Shown here: in pieces, positions 25,663-33,496 of the stretch | Layout: each line of letters begins with the position of its first letter | How positions within the stretch are numbered: position 1 is the stretch's first letter | NCBI GenBank assembly: GCA_964393275.1 | Contig: CAYMTA010000007.1 | Span: 55,948-119,947 of the forward strand | Direction: 5' to 3' | Source of the DNA: SLRI01 sp964393275 | GTDB taxonomy: Bacteria > Pseudomonadota > Alphaproteobacteria > Geminicoccales > Geminicoccaceae | DNA length: 64,000 bases | Translations under genes and position numbers: made by a program | The notes under the pieces: generated by a model | The model's database searches: none | What the model was told of the DNA's origin: nothing | What the model saw: the letters and a program-made list of their open reading frames with translations, nothing else

Positions 25663-25904
25663 TATGCGGCTTCCATGCCCGCCCGGCTGCTAGCCGCGAC
25701 AAGCTGGAAGGGCGCCGACTTGCCATCCTTCATGCCGTTCAGCTCCAGGAGTGCCGGAATCAGCTCCTGAAGCTCGCTGAACAGATCGTCCAGGCTCGCG
25801 GCCTCGGCGACAAGGCCGGGGACGTCGTCGCTCAGCGCCACCCAAACCCCGGCTTCCGGATCCCATTTCGCCTGAACGCTCAGAACGCGCCTGGTTGTTG
25901 CCAT
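25662..25904 (-). CDS. hicB: HicB-like antitoxin (DUF1902 type)
   Basis: An 80-residue protein that should neutralise the HicA-like toxin. The N-terminal half has SVQAKWDPEAGVWVALSDDV and PGLVAEAASLDDLFSELQEL, the partial RNase-H-like fold of HicB/DUF1902 proteins. No ribbon-helix-helix or HTH DNA-binding tail is visible, so autoregulation would need another arrangement. ATG 25904 is chosen over a longer upstream frame because the family domain begins there. It lies seven bases after the alpha/beta-hydrolase stop on the same strand, so it may be read from the catabolic operon's transcript. Confidence 0.82.
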   Translation of the reverse strand: MATTRRVLSVQAKWDPEAGVWVALSDDVPGLVAEAASLDDLFSELQELIPALLELNGMKDGKSAPFQLVAASSRAGMEAA

Positions 25905-25911
25905 GTGCTTC

Positions 25912-26817
25912 TCACATCCCCCTTTCTTGCTCGGTCGACATATCAATCGGGACAACGCGCGTGACAAGCTCCTCGGCCCGCCCACGCCGACGGCGCTCGC
26001 CTGGCACGGCAGAAGAATTCTTAAGAGTGCTGGCCCCTTTCAGGCTCCCGATGAAATCGGCCATCGCTGCGAGCACTTCCTCCTGCTGCTCCAGATGCGG
26101 GACGTGGCCGCAATCGGGCAGGATGGCGGCTTCGGCGGGGCCGCTGACGCGGGTGGTGATCGCGTCGATCTGGGCGAGCGTGCCGTGCTCGTCGAGCTCG
26201 CCCTGGATGGCGAGGATGGGGCAGGTGATGCGGGCGAGGTCGTCGAGCATGCTCCAGCCGCGCGGCGCGTGGCCGAGCCAGACCTCGAGCCAGGCTCGGA
26301 CCAGGTCATCGGCGGCCTCGTGGTGGCGGGAGAGGCGGCGGCGGAAATCGGAGTCGACCCGCCAGCGCTCGGCCAGCGCCTCGATGCCCTCGATGGTCCT
26401 CGGCTCGAGGACGACGTGGGCGGCGAGGGTGACGCAGGCGAGCGGGCTGGCCGGGAAGGCGGCGGCGAACATGAGCGCGATCGTGCCGCCGTCGCTGTGG
26501 CCGACGAGGAGCGGGTGGTGGACGCCGGTCGCGGCGAGGAGGGCGGGCAAGACGTCCCTGGCCTCGACCTCGAGGAAGTCCGGCGACCATGGCTGCCGGG
26601 CCGGGTCTGACCGGCCGTAGCCGAGCCGGTCGTAGACCAGGGCCGAAAGGCCGGTCCTCCTGGCCAGCGCCTCGGGGAAATCGCGCCACATCGAGATGCT
26701 GCCGAGGCCTTCGTGGAGGAAAACCAGCACGGCATCGTCCGGTCCCCAGTCGCCGATGCGGCGAAGGGCGACGCGCCGCCCGCCCAGACTGATGAATCCA
26801 GCCTCGTCGCGAGTCAC
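25912..26817 (-). CDS. Alpha/beta hydrolase
   Basis: Single-domain hydrolase of 301 residues. The catalytic triad is Ser108 in VGHSDGG, Asp209 in GELDEH and His238 in CGHVPHLE. The oxyanion region is LHEGLGSISMWRDFP, typical of the HGxx-type esterases, thioesterases and C-C hydrolases. The last 40 residues (rich in Arg, ending STEQERGM) are longer than usual and lie past the fold. The start overlaps the preceding CaiB stop by four bases (ATGA), so it is part of that operon. Possible roles are acyl-CoA thioesterase, lactonase or ester hydrolase of the pathway; sequence alone does not decide. Confidence 0.85.
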   Translation of the reverse strand: MTRDEAGFISLGGRRVALRRIGDWGPDDAVLVFLHEGLGSISMWRDFPEALARRTGLSALVYDRLGYGRSDPARQPWSPDFLEVEARDVLPALLAATGVHHPLLVGHSDGGTIALMFAAAFPASPLACVTLAAHVVLEPRTIEGIEALAERWRVDSDFRRRLSRHHEAADDLVRAWLEVWLGHAPRGWSMLDDLARITCPILAIQGELDEHGTLAQIDAITTRVSGPAEAAILPDCGHVPHLEQQEEVLAAMADFIGSLKGASTLKNSSAVPGERRRRGRAEELVTRVVPIDMSTEQERGM

Positions 26818-28013
26818 CGGCGCTCGGCCGCCCGGACGGCACCGGCCTCGATCAAATGCTCGATCTCGGCCGCCTCGTAGCCGATCTCGGCCAGGATATC
26901 GCGGGTCTGGGCACCGATTGGCTGCGGCGGCAGGGTCACCGAGGCCGCGGCACCGTCATAGCGGACAGCGTGGTTGACCACCCTGATCGGGGCACCGGTG
27001 GCACCCTCGACCGTCAGGAAGGTCTCGTTGTGGATGACCTGCGGATCGTTCTGGACCTCGTCGTAGTCATTGACCTTGGCGTGCCAGATGTCGTGCGCCT
27101 CGAGACGGGGCTGCCATTCGGCGAAGGTCCTGGTCGGCAGGATGCGGTTGAGGATGGAAACGATCTCGTCGCCCCTGGCCGCCGCCTCCTCGTCGGGAAT
27201 GGCGGCGAGCTCGTCCGATTCGAGGGCGGCGCCGAGCGCCTTCATGGTGGTGAGCGAGATGGCGACGTGGTCGTTCTCGACCGGGTAGATGCCGTAGGGC
27301 GGCGTGTAGTACCAGCCGCCGACCCGGTGCGGTGCCGTGACGTCGTGCTTCCTCGTGGCGTTCAGGTAGCAGACGAAGGATTCCATCTGCAGGTCGATGG
27401 CGGCCGAGAGCAGGTTGACATCCACCCGGCAGCCCTGGCCGGTGCGCCCGCGCCGGAAGAGGGCGGCGACGACGCCGAGGGCCAGGAGGGCGGCGCCATG
27501 ATGGTCGGCGGCCGAGACGCCGACCGTCCGGGGCCCGGTTGAGGCTTCGCCCGTGATCTTGGCGAGCCCGGACATGGCCTGGATCAGCATGTCCTGGCCC
27601 GGCCGCTTGGCATAGGGCCCGTCAGCGCCGAAGCCGGAGGCGGCGGCGTAGACGAGCGACGAGTTCTTCTCCTTCAGCGTCGCGTAGCCGAGGCCGAGCT
27701 TCTCCATCACGCCCGGACGGAAGTTCTCGCTGACCACGTCGGCCTCCTCGGCGAGACGCAGGATGACGGCGCGGCCGGCCTCGGACTTGAGGTCGACGGC
27801 GAGATTGCGCTTGTTGCGGTTGCCGGTGAGGTAGAGGGAGGACTGGCCGTCGACCCAGGTTCCGGCCCCGGCGAAGCGGCGCTGGAAGGCGCCCTCGATG
27901 GGCTCCACGGCGATCACGTCGGCGCCGAGATCGCCCAGGATCTGCATGCCGACCGGGCCGAGCAGGAAGTGGTTGAAGCTGACGACGCGCACGCCGTCCA
28001 AAAGATCCAACAT
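26814..28013 (-). CDS. CaiB/BaiF family (type III) CoA-transferase
   Basis: Moves CoA between carboxylic acids through an aspartyl-CoA anhydride. ATG 28013 begins MLDLLDGVRVVSFNHFLLGP, the normal N-terminus, giving 399 residues. The catalytic Asp is in GVSAADHHGAALLALGVVAA, about residue 170. The family's LKSEAGRAVILRLAEEADVV and NFRPGVMEKLGLGY blocks are present, as is PGQDMLIQAMSG. It is translationally coupled to the alpha/beta hydrolase. A second family member (36335-37525) has the same organisation and may use a different acid or donor. It probably activates the imported acid or an intermediate. Confidence 0.92.
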   Translation of the reverse strand: MLDLLDGVRVVSFNHFLLGPVGMQILGDLGADVIAVEPIEGAFQRRFAGAGTWVDGQSSLYLTGNRNKRNLAVDLKSEAGRAVILRLAEEADVVSENFRPGVMEKLGLGYATLKEKNSSLVYAAASGFGADGPYAKRPGQDMLIQAMSGLAKITGEASTGPRTVGVSAADHHGAALLALGVVAALFRRGRTGQGCRVDVNLLSAAIDLQMESFVCYLNATRKHDVTAPHRVGGWYYTPPYGIYPVENDHVAISLTTMKALGAALESDELAAIPDEEAAARGDEIVSILNRILPTRTFAEWQPRLEAHDIWHAKVNDYDEVQNDPQVIHNETFLTVEGATGAPIRVVNHAVRYDGAAASVTLPPQPIGAQTRDILAEIGYEAAEIEHLIEAGAVRAAERR

Positions 28014-28080
28014 GGCGTCCCATCCGGCAGAAGTTGGGGCATGCGGCCATGACGGCCGCATGCCGGAGCGTCGTGTTCGC

Positions 28081-29046
28081 CTATTCGGCGGCGGCGGCCA
28101 GGGCACCCTCGCGGCCGAGACCGGCCTCGTCGAGCGCCTGCCGCAGCCGGTCGAGCTCGACCTGGCCTAGCTTCATGAGCGGCGGGCGGACGACCGCCTT
28201 GTCGAGCCGGCCGAGCATGACGAGGCATTCCTTCATGCGGTTGTGCATATCGAGGAAGGGCGGGGTGTAGAAGGCCTGCACCAGCGGATAGATGCGGTCG
28301 TTGACCGCCTGCGCCGCCCCGAGGTCCTTCGCCTGCACCGCCTCGAACAGGGCGACCTGCAGCTCGGGGATGACGCTGCCCGCACCCGAGAGCAGACCGC
28401 CGCAACCCATGGTCAGGGACGCCATCAGCCAGCCGCTGTGCGTGGTGAGCACGGTGACCGGGCGGGGCAGCGCCTGCAGCGTGCGGATGTGCCGCTCGTG
28501 CAGGAGGCCGTCATTGGACCAGTCCTTGATGGCGGCGATGGACGGGACCTCCTCGCAGAGGCGGAGGAGCGTCTCGAGCGGATAGCCCAGGCCCGTGGCC
28601 ATCGGATACTGGAAGACGATCAGCGGCAGGTCGGTCGCAGCGGCGATCGTCTTGAAGTGGACGAGCGCCATCTCCGGGCGGAGCTGGCCGCCCATGCTCA
28701 TGCTTTGCGGCGGGAAGACCAGGAGGGCCCTGGCCCCTGCCCGCTCGGCCATCCGGGCGAGCCGGGCGGCCTCAAGGCTGCCGTCGGCATAGATGCCGTT
28801 GATCAGCGGCAGCCGGTCGCCGACCTCCTCGAGCGAGATGTCGAGGATGCGCTTCTGCTCGTCGAAGGTGCAGGCGTGCACCTCCGACGCATGGCCGTTG
28901 ACCGTTACGGCGCTCAGGCCCCGCGTGCTCGCCACATGAGCCAGATGCCGGCGCGTCTCCCGCTCGTTGATCGAGAAATCGTCGTCGAAGGCGAGCAGCG
29001 TCGCCGGGATGACGCCCTCGGGCTGGTAACGCTTGGTCGGAGCCAT
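28081..29046 (-). CDS. Dihydrodipicolinate synthase family aldolase/lyase
   Basis: TIM-barrel class I enzyme of 321 residues using a Schiff-base lysine. Lys174 in AAIKDWSNDG and Tyr147 in IVFQYPMA correspond to the catalytic Lys and Tyr of the family. The substrate-carboxylate motif, usually GTTGE, is replaced by VNGHASE (residues 49-55), so this is not the lysine-biosynthesis enzyme. ATG 29046 follows AGGAG at eight bases. Relatives include N-acetylneuraminate lyase, KDG aldolase and hydroxyproline-pathway enzymes. In the operon with CaiB and SDR genes, a pyruvate-type aldol cleavage or a dehydration in a catabolic route is expected. The substrate cannot be named. Confidence 0.88.
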   Translation of the reverse strand: MAPTKRYQPEGVIPATLLAFDDDFSINERETRRHLAHVASTRGLSAVTVNGHASEVHACTFDEQKRILDISLEEVGDRLPLINGIYADGSLEAARLARMAERAGARALLVFPPQSMSMGGQLRPEMALVHFKTIAAATDLPLIVFQYPMATGLGYPLETLLRLCEEVPSIAAIKDWSNDGLLHERHIRTLQALPRPVTVLTTHSGWLMASLTMGCGGLLSGAGSVIPELQVALFEAVQAKDLGAAQAVNDRIYPLVQAFYTPPFLDMHNRMKECLVMLGRLDKAVVRPPLMKLGQVELDRLRQALDEAGLGREGALAAAAE

Positions 29047-29083
29047 GGCTCTATCTCCTCTTCTGCATTCTCTAAGGTGTGGC

Positions 29084-29854
29084 TCAGTTGAGCCAGAATC
29101 CACCCGTCACGTTGACCGCCTGGCCGGTCATGAAGTCGGCCTCGTCGGAGACCAGGAAGGCCGCCACCCGGGCGATGTCATCGGGCTTGCCGAGGCGGCC
29201 GCGCGGGATGGTCGAGACGCGCTCGGCGGCGGTCGGCAGGCCGAGCGAGCGATGCAGCGCCTCCGCCTGGTCGCGCATGCCGGTCTCGACGATGAGACCG
29301 GGGCAGAGCGCGTTCACCCGAACGCCGGACGAGGCGACCTCGAGGGCCAGAGCCTGGGTCATGCCGATCACCGCGAACTTGGATGCAGCGTAGCCACCAT
29401 AGAGCTTCATGCCCTTCTTGCCGAGCCAGGAGGAGAGGTTGACCACGGCGCCCCTGCCCTTCGCCACCATGGCCGGCACGACGGCCTGGGAGACGTGGAA
29501 GGCGCCGTCGACATTGACGCGGAACTGCCGGGCGAAGTCCTCGTAAGGCTGGTCGAGCATGGCGCCGACGCGGAGGATGCCGGCGGAGTTGACGAGGATG
29601 TCGGCGGTGCCGAGCGCCTCGACCAGGGTGGCCACGGCCCGGTCCACGGCGGCCCGATCGCTGACGTCGGCGACGGCGAGCTTCGTTCCGCGGCCGAGGC
29701 TTTCGATCTCAGTGGCGGTCTCCGTCAGCCCGGCGCGTGCCGTATCGATCAGGCCGACATGGCAGCCTTCCCGCGCCAGCCGCAGGGCTATGGCGCGGCC
29801 GATGCCGGAGGCGGCACCGGTGACGAAGGCGATGCGCCCGTCGAGGTCATACAA
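29084..29854 (-). CDS. SDR family NAD(P)-dependent oxidoreductase
   Basis: Classical short-chain dehydrogenase of 256 residues. The cofactor loop is VTGAASGIGRAIALRLA, the structural motif NSAG is at LVNSAGIL, and the catalytic Ser-Tyr-Lys are in VVNLSSWLG and YGGYAASKFAV. The C-terminus ends GQAVNVTGGFWLN. An Asp at the end of beta strand 2 (GLIDTARAG) favours NAD(H). It lies 37 bases upstream of the DHDPS-family gene and 21 bases downstream of another SDR, all leftward and probably in one operon. It should oxidise or reduce a hydroxy/keto intermediate of the unknown pathway. Confidence 0.9.
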   Translation of the reverse strand: MYDLDGRIAFVTGAASGIGRAIALRLAREGCHVGLIDTARAGLTETATEIESLGRGTKLAVADVSDRAAVDRAVATLVEALGTADILVNSAGILRVGAMLDQPYEDFARQFRVNVDGAFHVSQAVVPAMVAKGRGAVVNLSSWLGKKGMKLYGGYAASKFAVIGMTQALALEVASSGVRVNALCPGLIVETGMRDQAEALHRSLGLPTAAERVSTIPRGRLGKPDDIARVAAFLVSDEADFMTGQAVNVTGGFWLN

Positions 29855-29875
29855 GGAAGGCTCCAGCGTCGGCTG

Positions 29876-30637
29876 TCATTGGGCGGTCATGCCGCCGTCG
29901 ATGGTGAGGATGGTGCCGGTGCAGAACGAGGATTCGTCGCAGGCCAGATAGAGGATGCCGGTCGCGATCTCGGCCGGTGCCCCCATGCGCTTGATCGGCT
30001 GGCGGCTCTCGAGGTGCTCCTGCAGCTCGGCCGGGTTCTCGGCCGTGGCGAGCAGTCGATCGAAATAAGCCGAGCGGATGGTGCCGGGGGCGACGGCGTT
30101 GACGCGGATCCTGTCCTGCACATGGTCGAGGGCCATGGCCCGGGTCAGCGACGCCACGGCACCCTTCGAGGCACAGTAGGCGGCACGGTTGGTGATGCCG
30201 ATCGTGGAGACGACCGAGGCGACGTTGACGATGGCCCCGCCGCCCTGGCGGATCATCGAAGGAATGGCGTTCCGGCAGGCGAGGAAGACGCCGGTGACGT
30301 TGACCGCCATGAGCGCGTTCCAGTCGTCCTCGCTCGTCTCGACAACGGTGCCGAGGATGCCGTAGCCGGCATTGTTGACGAGCACATCGAGGCGGCCGAA
30401 ATGGGCCAGGGTGGCCTCGATCATGGCCCTGGAATCGGCGGCTTTCGCGACATCGGCACGAAGCACCAGAGGCGGGCCGCCCGGACCCTCGCAAGCCGCG
30501 GCGGTCGCCTCGGCCCCGGCCTCGTCCCTGTCGACGATGGCGAGCCGCGCCCCTTCTCTGGCGAACAGCTCCGAGGTCGCCCGGCCGATGCCCGAGCCGC
30601 CGCCGGTCACGAGGCAGACCTTGTCTTGCAGCCGCAT
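29876..30637 (-). CDS. SDR family NAD(P)-dependent oxidoreductase
   Basis: Classical short-chain dehydrogenase of 253 residues counted from ATG 30637; homology begins exactly there (MRLQDKVCLVTGGGSGIG) and GGAGG lies upstream. It has NNAGYGILG, a Ser in VVSTIG and the Tyr-Lys pair in AAYCASKGAV. Asp in LAIVDRDEAG suggests NAD(H). It is the first gene of the leftward unit 30637-25468 and faces the TetR gene across a 158-base divergent promoter region that contains the operator-like element 30719-30730. It is therefore the likeliest direct target of that regulator. Confidence 0.9.
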   Translation of the reverse strand: MRLQDKVCLVTGGGSGIGRATSELFAREGARLAIVDRDEAGAEATAAACEGPGGPPLVLRADVAKAADSRAMIEATLAHFGRLDVLVNNAGYGILGTVVETSEDDWNALMAVNVTGVFLACRNAIPSMIRQGGGAIVNVASVVSTIGITNRAAYCASKGAVASLTRAMALDHVQDRIRVNAVAPGTIRSAYFDRLLATAENPAELQEHLESRQPIKRMGAPAEIATGILYLACDESSFCTGTILTIDGGMTAQ

Positions 30638-30718
30638 GGAGCGTGGCGCCTCCGCCGGCTTCGAGCGCCGGAACAAGATGGGTGCGGCAAAGGACGAAAA
30701 GGGCTAGAGTGCCGCTGA

Positions 30719-30730
30719 CTGACTAGTAAG
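30719..30730. promoter_or_regulatory. Operator-like element CTGACTAGTAAG
   Basis: Read on the minus strand this is CTTACTAGTCAG, an imperfect palindrome that matches two elements at 37602-37613 (CTTACATATCAG) and 37730-37741 (CTTACATGTCAG) with consensus CTTACWWRTCAG. It sits between the divergent TetR and SDR genes, where TetR proteins usually bind. Binding is inferred. Confidence 0.55.
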
Positions 30731-30795
30731 ATAGCGAGCCCTGACGCCGGCCGCAAGCATGCTGGCCGTGGCGGCGAGCCGGATTGGGAAGGCAC

Positions 30796-31431
30796 ATGCG
30801 CGAGCAGATCAAGGCGGTGGCCACCGAGCTTTTGATCACCCATGGCGTGCGCGGCCTGCGCTTCGGCGACATCGCCGACCGGCTCCAGATCACCCGCGCC
30901 AATATCCACTATCACTTCGGCACCAAGAAGAATCTGGTCGAGGAGGTGATCGACGAGTACGTGCAGCAGGCGCTCGCCGGGCTCGGCGCGGTCTGGGAGG
31001 ATCCCGGGCTCACCTACCAGGAGAAGACGCGGCGGACGATGGAGTTCAACCGCGGGCGCTATGTGAAGTTCAATCCGGCGGGTCGGTCGGGGCGATCGTG
31101 GAGCCTGATCTCCAGGATGCGGCTCGAGGCCGACCAGCTCAGCGACGAGGCCCGGGCGAGGCTCCGCCATTTCACGCTGGCGATCGAGACCTTCATCGAC
31201 GAGGCGGTGGTGCGCGCCCAGAAGAACGGCGAGCTGAGCGCCGTGGCCCCGGTCAAGGACATCGCCATCCAGCTCATCGCGATCGTCGACAGCGCCGGCT
31301 CGATCACCCAGGACGGCGGCTCGTTCGACCGGCTCGAGCGGCTCTACACGGCCTATCTGCGGATCGTCGATCACGCCTATGGGACGCACGAGAGGCCGGC
31401 AGCGCGGCCGATCCTGGCGGCCGGCTCCTAG
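30796..31431 (+). CDS. TetR/AcrR family transcriptional regulator
   Basis: A 211-residue repressor-type regulator. The N-terminal DNA-binding domain is MREQIKAVATELLITHGVRG, then FGDIADRLQITRANIHYHFG with the recognition helix TRANIHYHFGTKKNLVEEVI. The C-terminal ligand domain has no assignable ligand. ATG 30796 has GGGA six bases upstream. It is divergent from the SDR operon, and its stop overlaps by four bases the convergent end of the alpha/beta hydrolase gene. It probably controls both divergent regions that carry CTTACWWRTCAG, and responds to a pathway acid or acyl-CoA. That regulon is inference. Confidence 0.88.
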   Translation: MREQIKAVATELLITHGVRGLRFGDIADRLQITRANIHYHFGTKKNLVEEVIDEYVQQALAGLGAVWEDPGLTYQEKTRRTMEFNRGRYVKFNPAGRSGRSWSLISRMRLEADQLSDEARARLRHFTLAIETFIDEAVVRAQKNGELSAVAPVKDIAIQLIAIVDSAGSITQDGGSFDRLERLYTAYLRIVDHAYGTHERPAARPILAAGS

Positions 31432-32225
31432 CGGCGCTCCAGGAACTCGAGGACGGCCCGGGTGAACCGCTCCGCCCGCGTCACCGGGAAGAAGTGGCCG
31501 CCCTCCGGCAGGATCAGCGTCTCGGCGTCGCCGATGCCGCGGGCGAGCGCCAGGGAGAGGCAGGCCGGCACCACCATGTCGTCCCGGGCGGCCGCGACCA
31601 GCGTCGGGGCCGTGACCCGGTGGAGGTCCGCCAGGCGGTCGTGGCGGAGGATGGCGGCGATGCGCGCCAGGACGATCTCGGGGTCGGGCAGGCGCCGCCT
31701 CGCTGCCTCCTCGGTGATCCGGGCCAGCTCCGGGTGGTCGCGAATCCACGAGGGCGGGTGGAGCGACAAGGCCGAGCTTTGCAGATAGAGGGCGGGGCCG
31801 CCGGCTCGCAGGATGGCGGCGCGCGTGGCGAAGAGAGCCTCGAAATAGGCGTCGGGCGCGGCCCAGCTGCCGCTCAGCACCAGGCGGTCGAGCCGCTCCG
31901 GGTGGTCGAGGGCGATCGTCTGGCCGATCGCACCGCCGGTCGAGTGGCCGACGAGGTGGACGCGATCCAGGTCCAGATGATCGAGCAGGGCGAGCACGTC
32001 GCCCGTCATCTGGGCGATCGAGAAGTCGATCCGCTCCCTGCTGCTTTGCCCGCAACCGCGGTGGTCGTGGAGGATGACGGTGAACCGCTCGGCCAGGGCC
32101 GGGACGACGGGTTCCCAGAAAGCGGCGATGCCGCCGAGACCGGGAACGAGGAGGAGTGGCGGACCCATGCCGGTCAGGCTGTAGCTCAGCCGACCGCCAT
32201 CGGCGAGCCGCAGCTCGCTCGGCAT
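31428..32225 (-). CDS. Alpha/beta hydrolase, 3-oxoadipate enol-lactonase-like
   Basis: Single-domain hydrolase of 265 residues with Ser95 in VGHSTGG, Asp216 in RDDMVVP and His244 in EGGHFFPV. The HDHRGCGQSS block and overall layout resemble enol-lactone hydrolases (PcaD-like) and RutD-type enzymes, though this is not proof of substrate. The start lies 37 bases after the AroQ-like stop on the same strand, so it ends the leftward unit that begins at 37525. Its 3' end overlaps the TetR gene by four bases in convergent orientation. Confidence 0.85.
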   Translation of the reverse strand: MPSELRLADGGRLSYSLTGMGPPLLLVPGLGGIAAFWEPVVPALAERFTVILHDHRGCGQSSRERIDFSIAQMTGDVLALLDHLDLDRVHLVGHSTGGAIGQTIALDHPERLDRLVLSGSWAAPDAYFEALFATRAAILRAGGPALYLQSSALSLHPPSWIRDHPELARITEEAARRRLPDPEIVLARIAAILRHDRLADLHRVTAPTLVAAARDDMVVPACLSLALARGIGDAETLILPEGGHFFPVTRAERFTRAVLEFLERR

Positions 32226-32262
32226 TGTGTCTATGTCGAATTCTCTCGCTTCGGATTTCTGC

Positions 32263-32697
32263 TCAGGTCTTCTGCACCAGCCTGAGGGCTGCCTCGAGGC
32301 CGGCGATGTAGGTGTCGATGCCGAGGCCCATGAAGACCCCCCTGGCCGCCTCGGCGGTGACCGAATGAATCTTGCGGGCGTAGTGGTTCGAGAGATGGAT
32401 CTCGATCACCGGGAGCTGGATGCCCTTCATGCAGTCGACCAGCGCGTAGCCGGCGTGGCAGAGGCCGCCCGGATTCATGACGACGGCGTCTATGTCGCCG
32501 ACCTCGGCGGCGTAGAGGGCGTCGATCGCGTCGCCCTCGTGGTTGTGGTAGACGATCTCGATTCCGTAGCCATGCTCGGCGGCGTGCGCCTCGAGCAGCC
32601 GGTCGAGCTCGTCCGCCGTCGTCCTGCCGTAGATCTCCGGCTGGCGGCGGCCGAGCCAGTTCATGTTGGCACCCTGCAGGACCAGGATCTTGGTCAT
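32263..32697 (-). CDS. Type II 3-dehydroquinate dehydratase-like protein, divergent AroQ
   Basis: A 144-residue AroQ-fold protein. It keeps the flexible-loop pattern NMNWLGRRQPEIYG (Arg17/Arg18, Tyr23), Asn75 in MNPGG, His81 and His101 in IEIHLSN. It has GGLCHAGYALVDCM where housekeeping enzymes have a GAYTHTSVALRDA-like block, and ARKIHSVTAEAA where they keep an Arg-containing AREEFR-type loop. A catabolic operon location and these changes argue against a shikimate-pathway role. It could act in quinate/dehydroquinate breakdown or on another hydroxy acid. It lies 13 bases from the enoyl-CoA hydratase stop. Confidence 0.8.
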   Translation of the reverse strand: MTKILVLQGANMNWLGRRQPEIYGRTTADELDRLLEAHAAEHGYGIEIVYHNHEGDAIDALYAAEVGDIDAVVMNPGGLCHAGYALVDCMKGIQLPVIEIHLSNHYARKIHSVTAEAARGVFMGLGIDTYIAGLEAALRLVQKT

Positions 32698-32710
32698 GGG
32701 TCGCTTTCTC

Positions 32711-33496
32711 TCACTTGTGGGTGAAGCGCGGCTGTTCCTTGGCGAAGAAGGCGCGCACCCCTTCCTTGCAGTCGTCGGTGGTGAAGACCTCGCCGCTCAG
32801 CGCCAGGGTCTGGCGGACGGCCTCGTCCAGGGGCATGTCGAAGGACATGTCGATGGCGCGCTTGCAGGCCTGAAGGGCAACGTTGGGGCGCTCGGCCAGT
32901 TGCCGGGCGAGGGCCTGGGCCGCCTGCAGCGCCTCGCCCTTGGCCACGACGCGGTTGACGAGGCCCCAGGCGAGCGCCGTCCCGGCGTCGATGGGCTCGC
33001 CCAAAAACATCATCTCCTTGGCCCGGCCCTCGCCGATCCGGCGGGTGACGCGCACCGTGCCGCCGCTGCCGGGGAAGACGCCGAGCTTGATCTCGGGAAG
33101 GGCCAGGCGGACGTCCGCCTCGACGACGAGGAGGTCGCAGCAGACCGCGAGCTCGAGCCCGCCGCCGAAGGCGAGGCCGCGGATGGCGGCGATGGTGGGC
33201 TTGGGGAAGTCGTCGACCTTGCTGTAGGCCTCGTTCTCCTTGACCAGCTTCTTCTCGAGCACCACGCCGGGCTCTGTGAGGTCGCTGAACTCGGAGATGT
33301 CGGAGCCGGCGCAGAAGGCCCGCTCGCCCGTGCCGGTGAGGACGAGGACGCGGGCCTTCGGGTCGGCGGCCAGCTCGTCGAGCAGGGTGTTCAGCCGGGC
33401 GGTCAGGCCGAGCGTCACGAGGTTGAGCGGCGGGTTGGCGAGGGTGACGGTCGCCACCCCGTCCTCGATCGTGCAGTGGACGGGATCCTGGCTCAT
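32711..33496 (-). CDS. Enoyl-CoA hydratase/isomerase family protein
   Basis: Crotonase-fold protein of 261 residues. ATG 33496 has AGGAG upstream and overlaps the CoA-transferase stop (ATGA). The CoA-binding and oxyanion blocks are RAFCAGSDISEF and IRGLAFGGGLELAVCCDLLV. The second catalytic region reads LPEIKLGVFPGSGGTVRVTR, with Glu at the position (LPE) of one catalytic Glu and Gly-Ser-Gly-Gly after it. It should hydrate, dehydrate or isomerise an enoyl-CoA. Tight coupling to the YdiF-type transferase suggests it works on the CoA ester that enzyme makes. Confidence 0.9.
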   Translation of the reverse strand: MSQDPVHCTIEDGVATVTLANPPLNLVTLGLTARLNTLLDELAADPKARVLVLTGTGERAFCAGSDISEFSDLTEPGVVLEKKLVKENEAYSKVDDFPKPTIAAIRGLAFGGGLELAVCCDLLVVEADVRLALPEIKLGVFPGSGGTVRVTRRIGEGRAKEMMFLGEPIDAGTALAWGLVNRVVAKGEALQAAQALARQLAERPNVALQACKRAIDMSFDMPLDEAVRQTLALSGEVFTTDDCKEGVRAFFAKEQPRFTHK

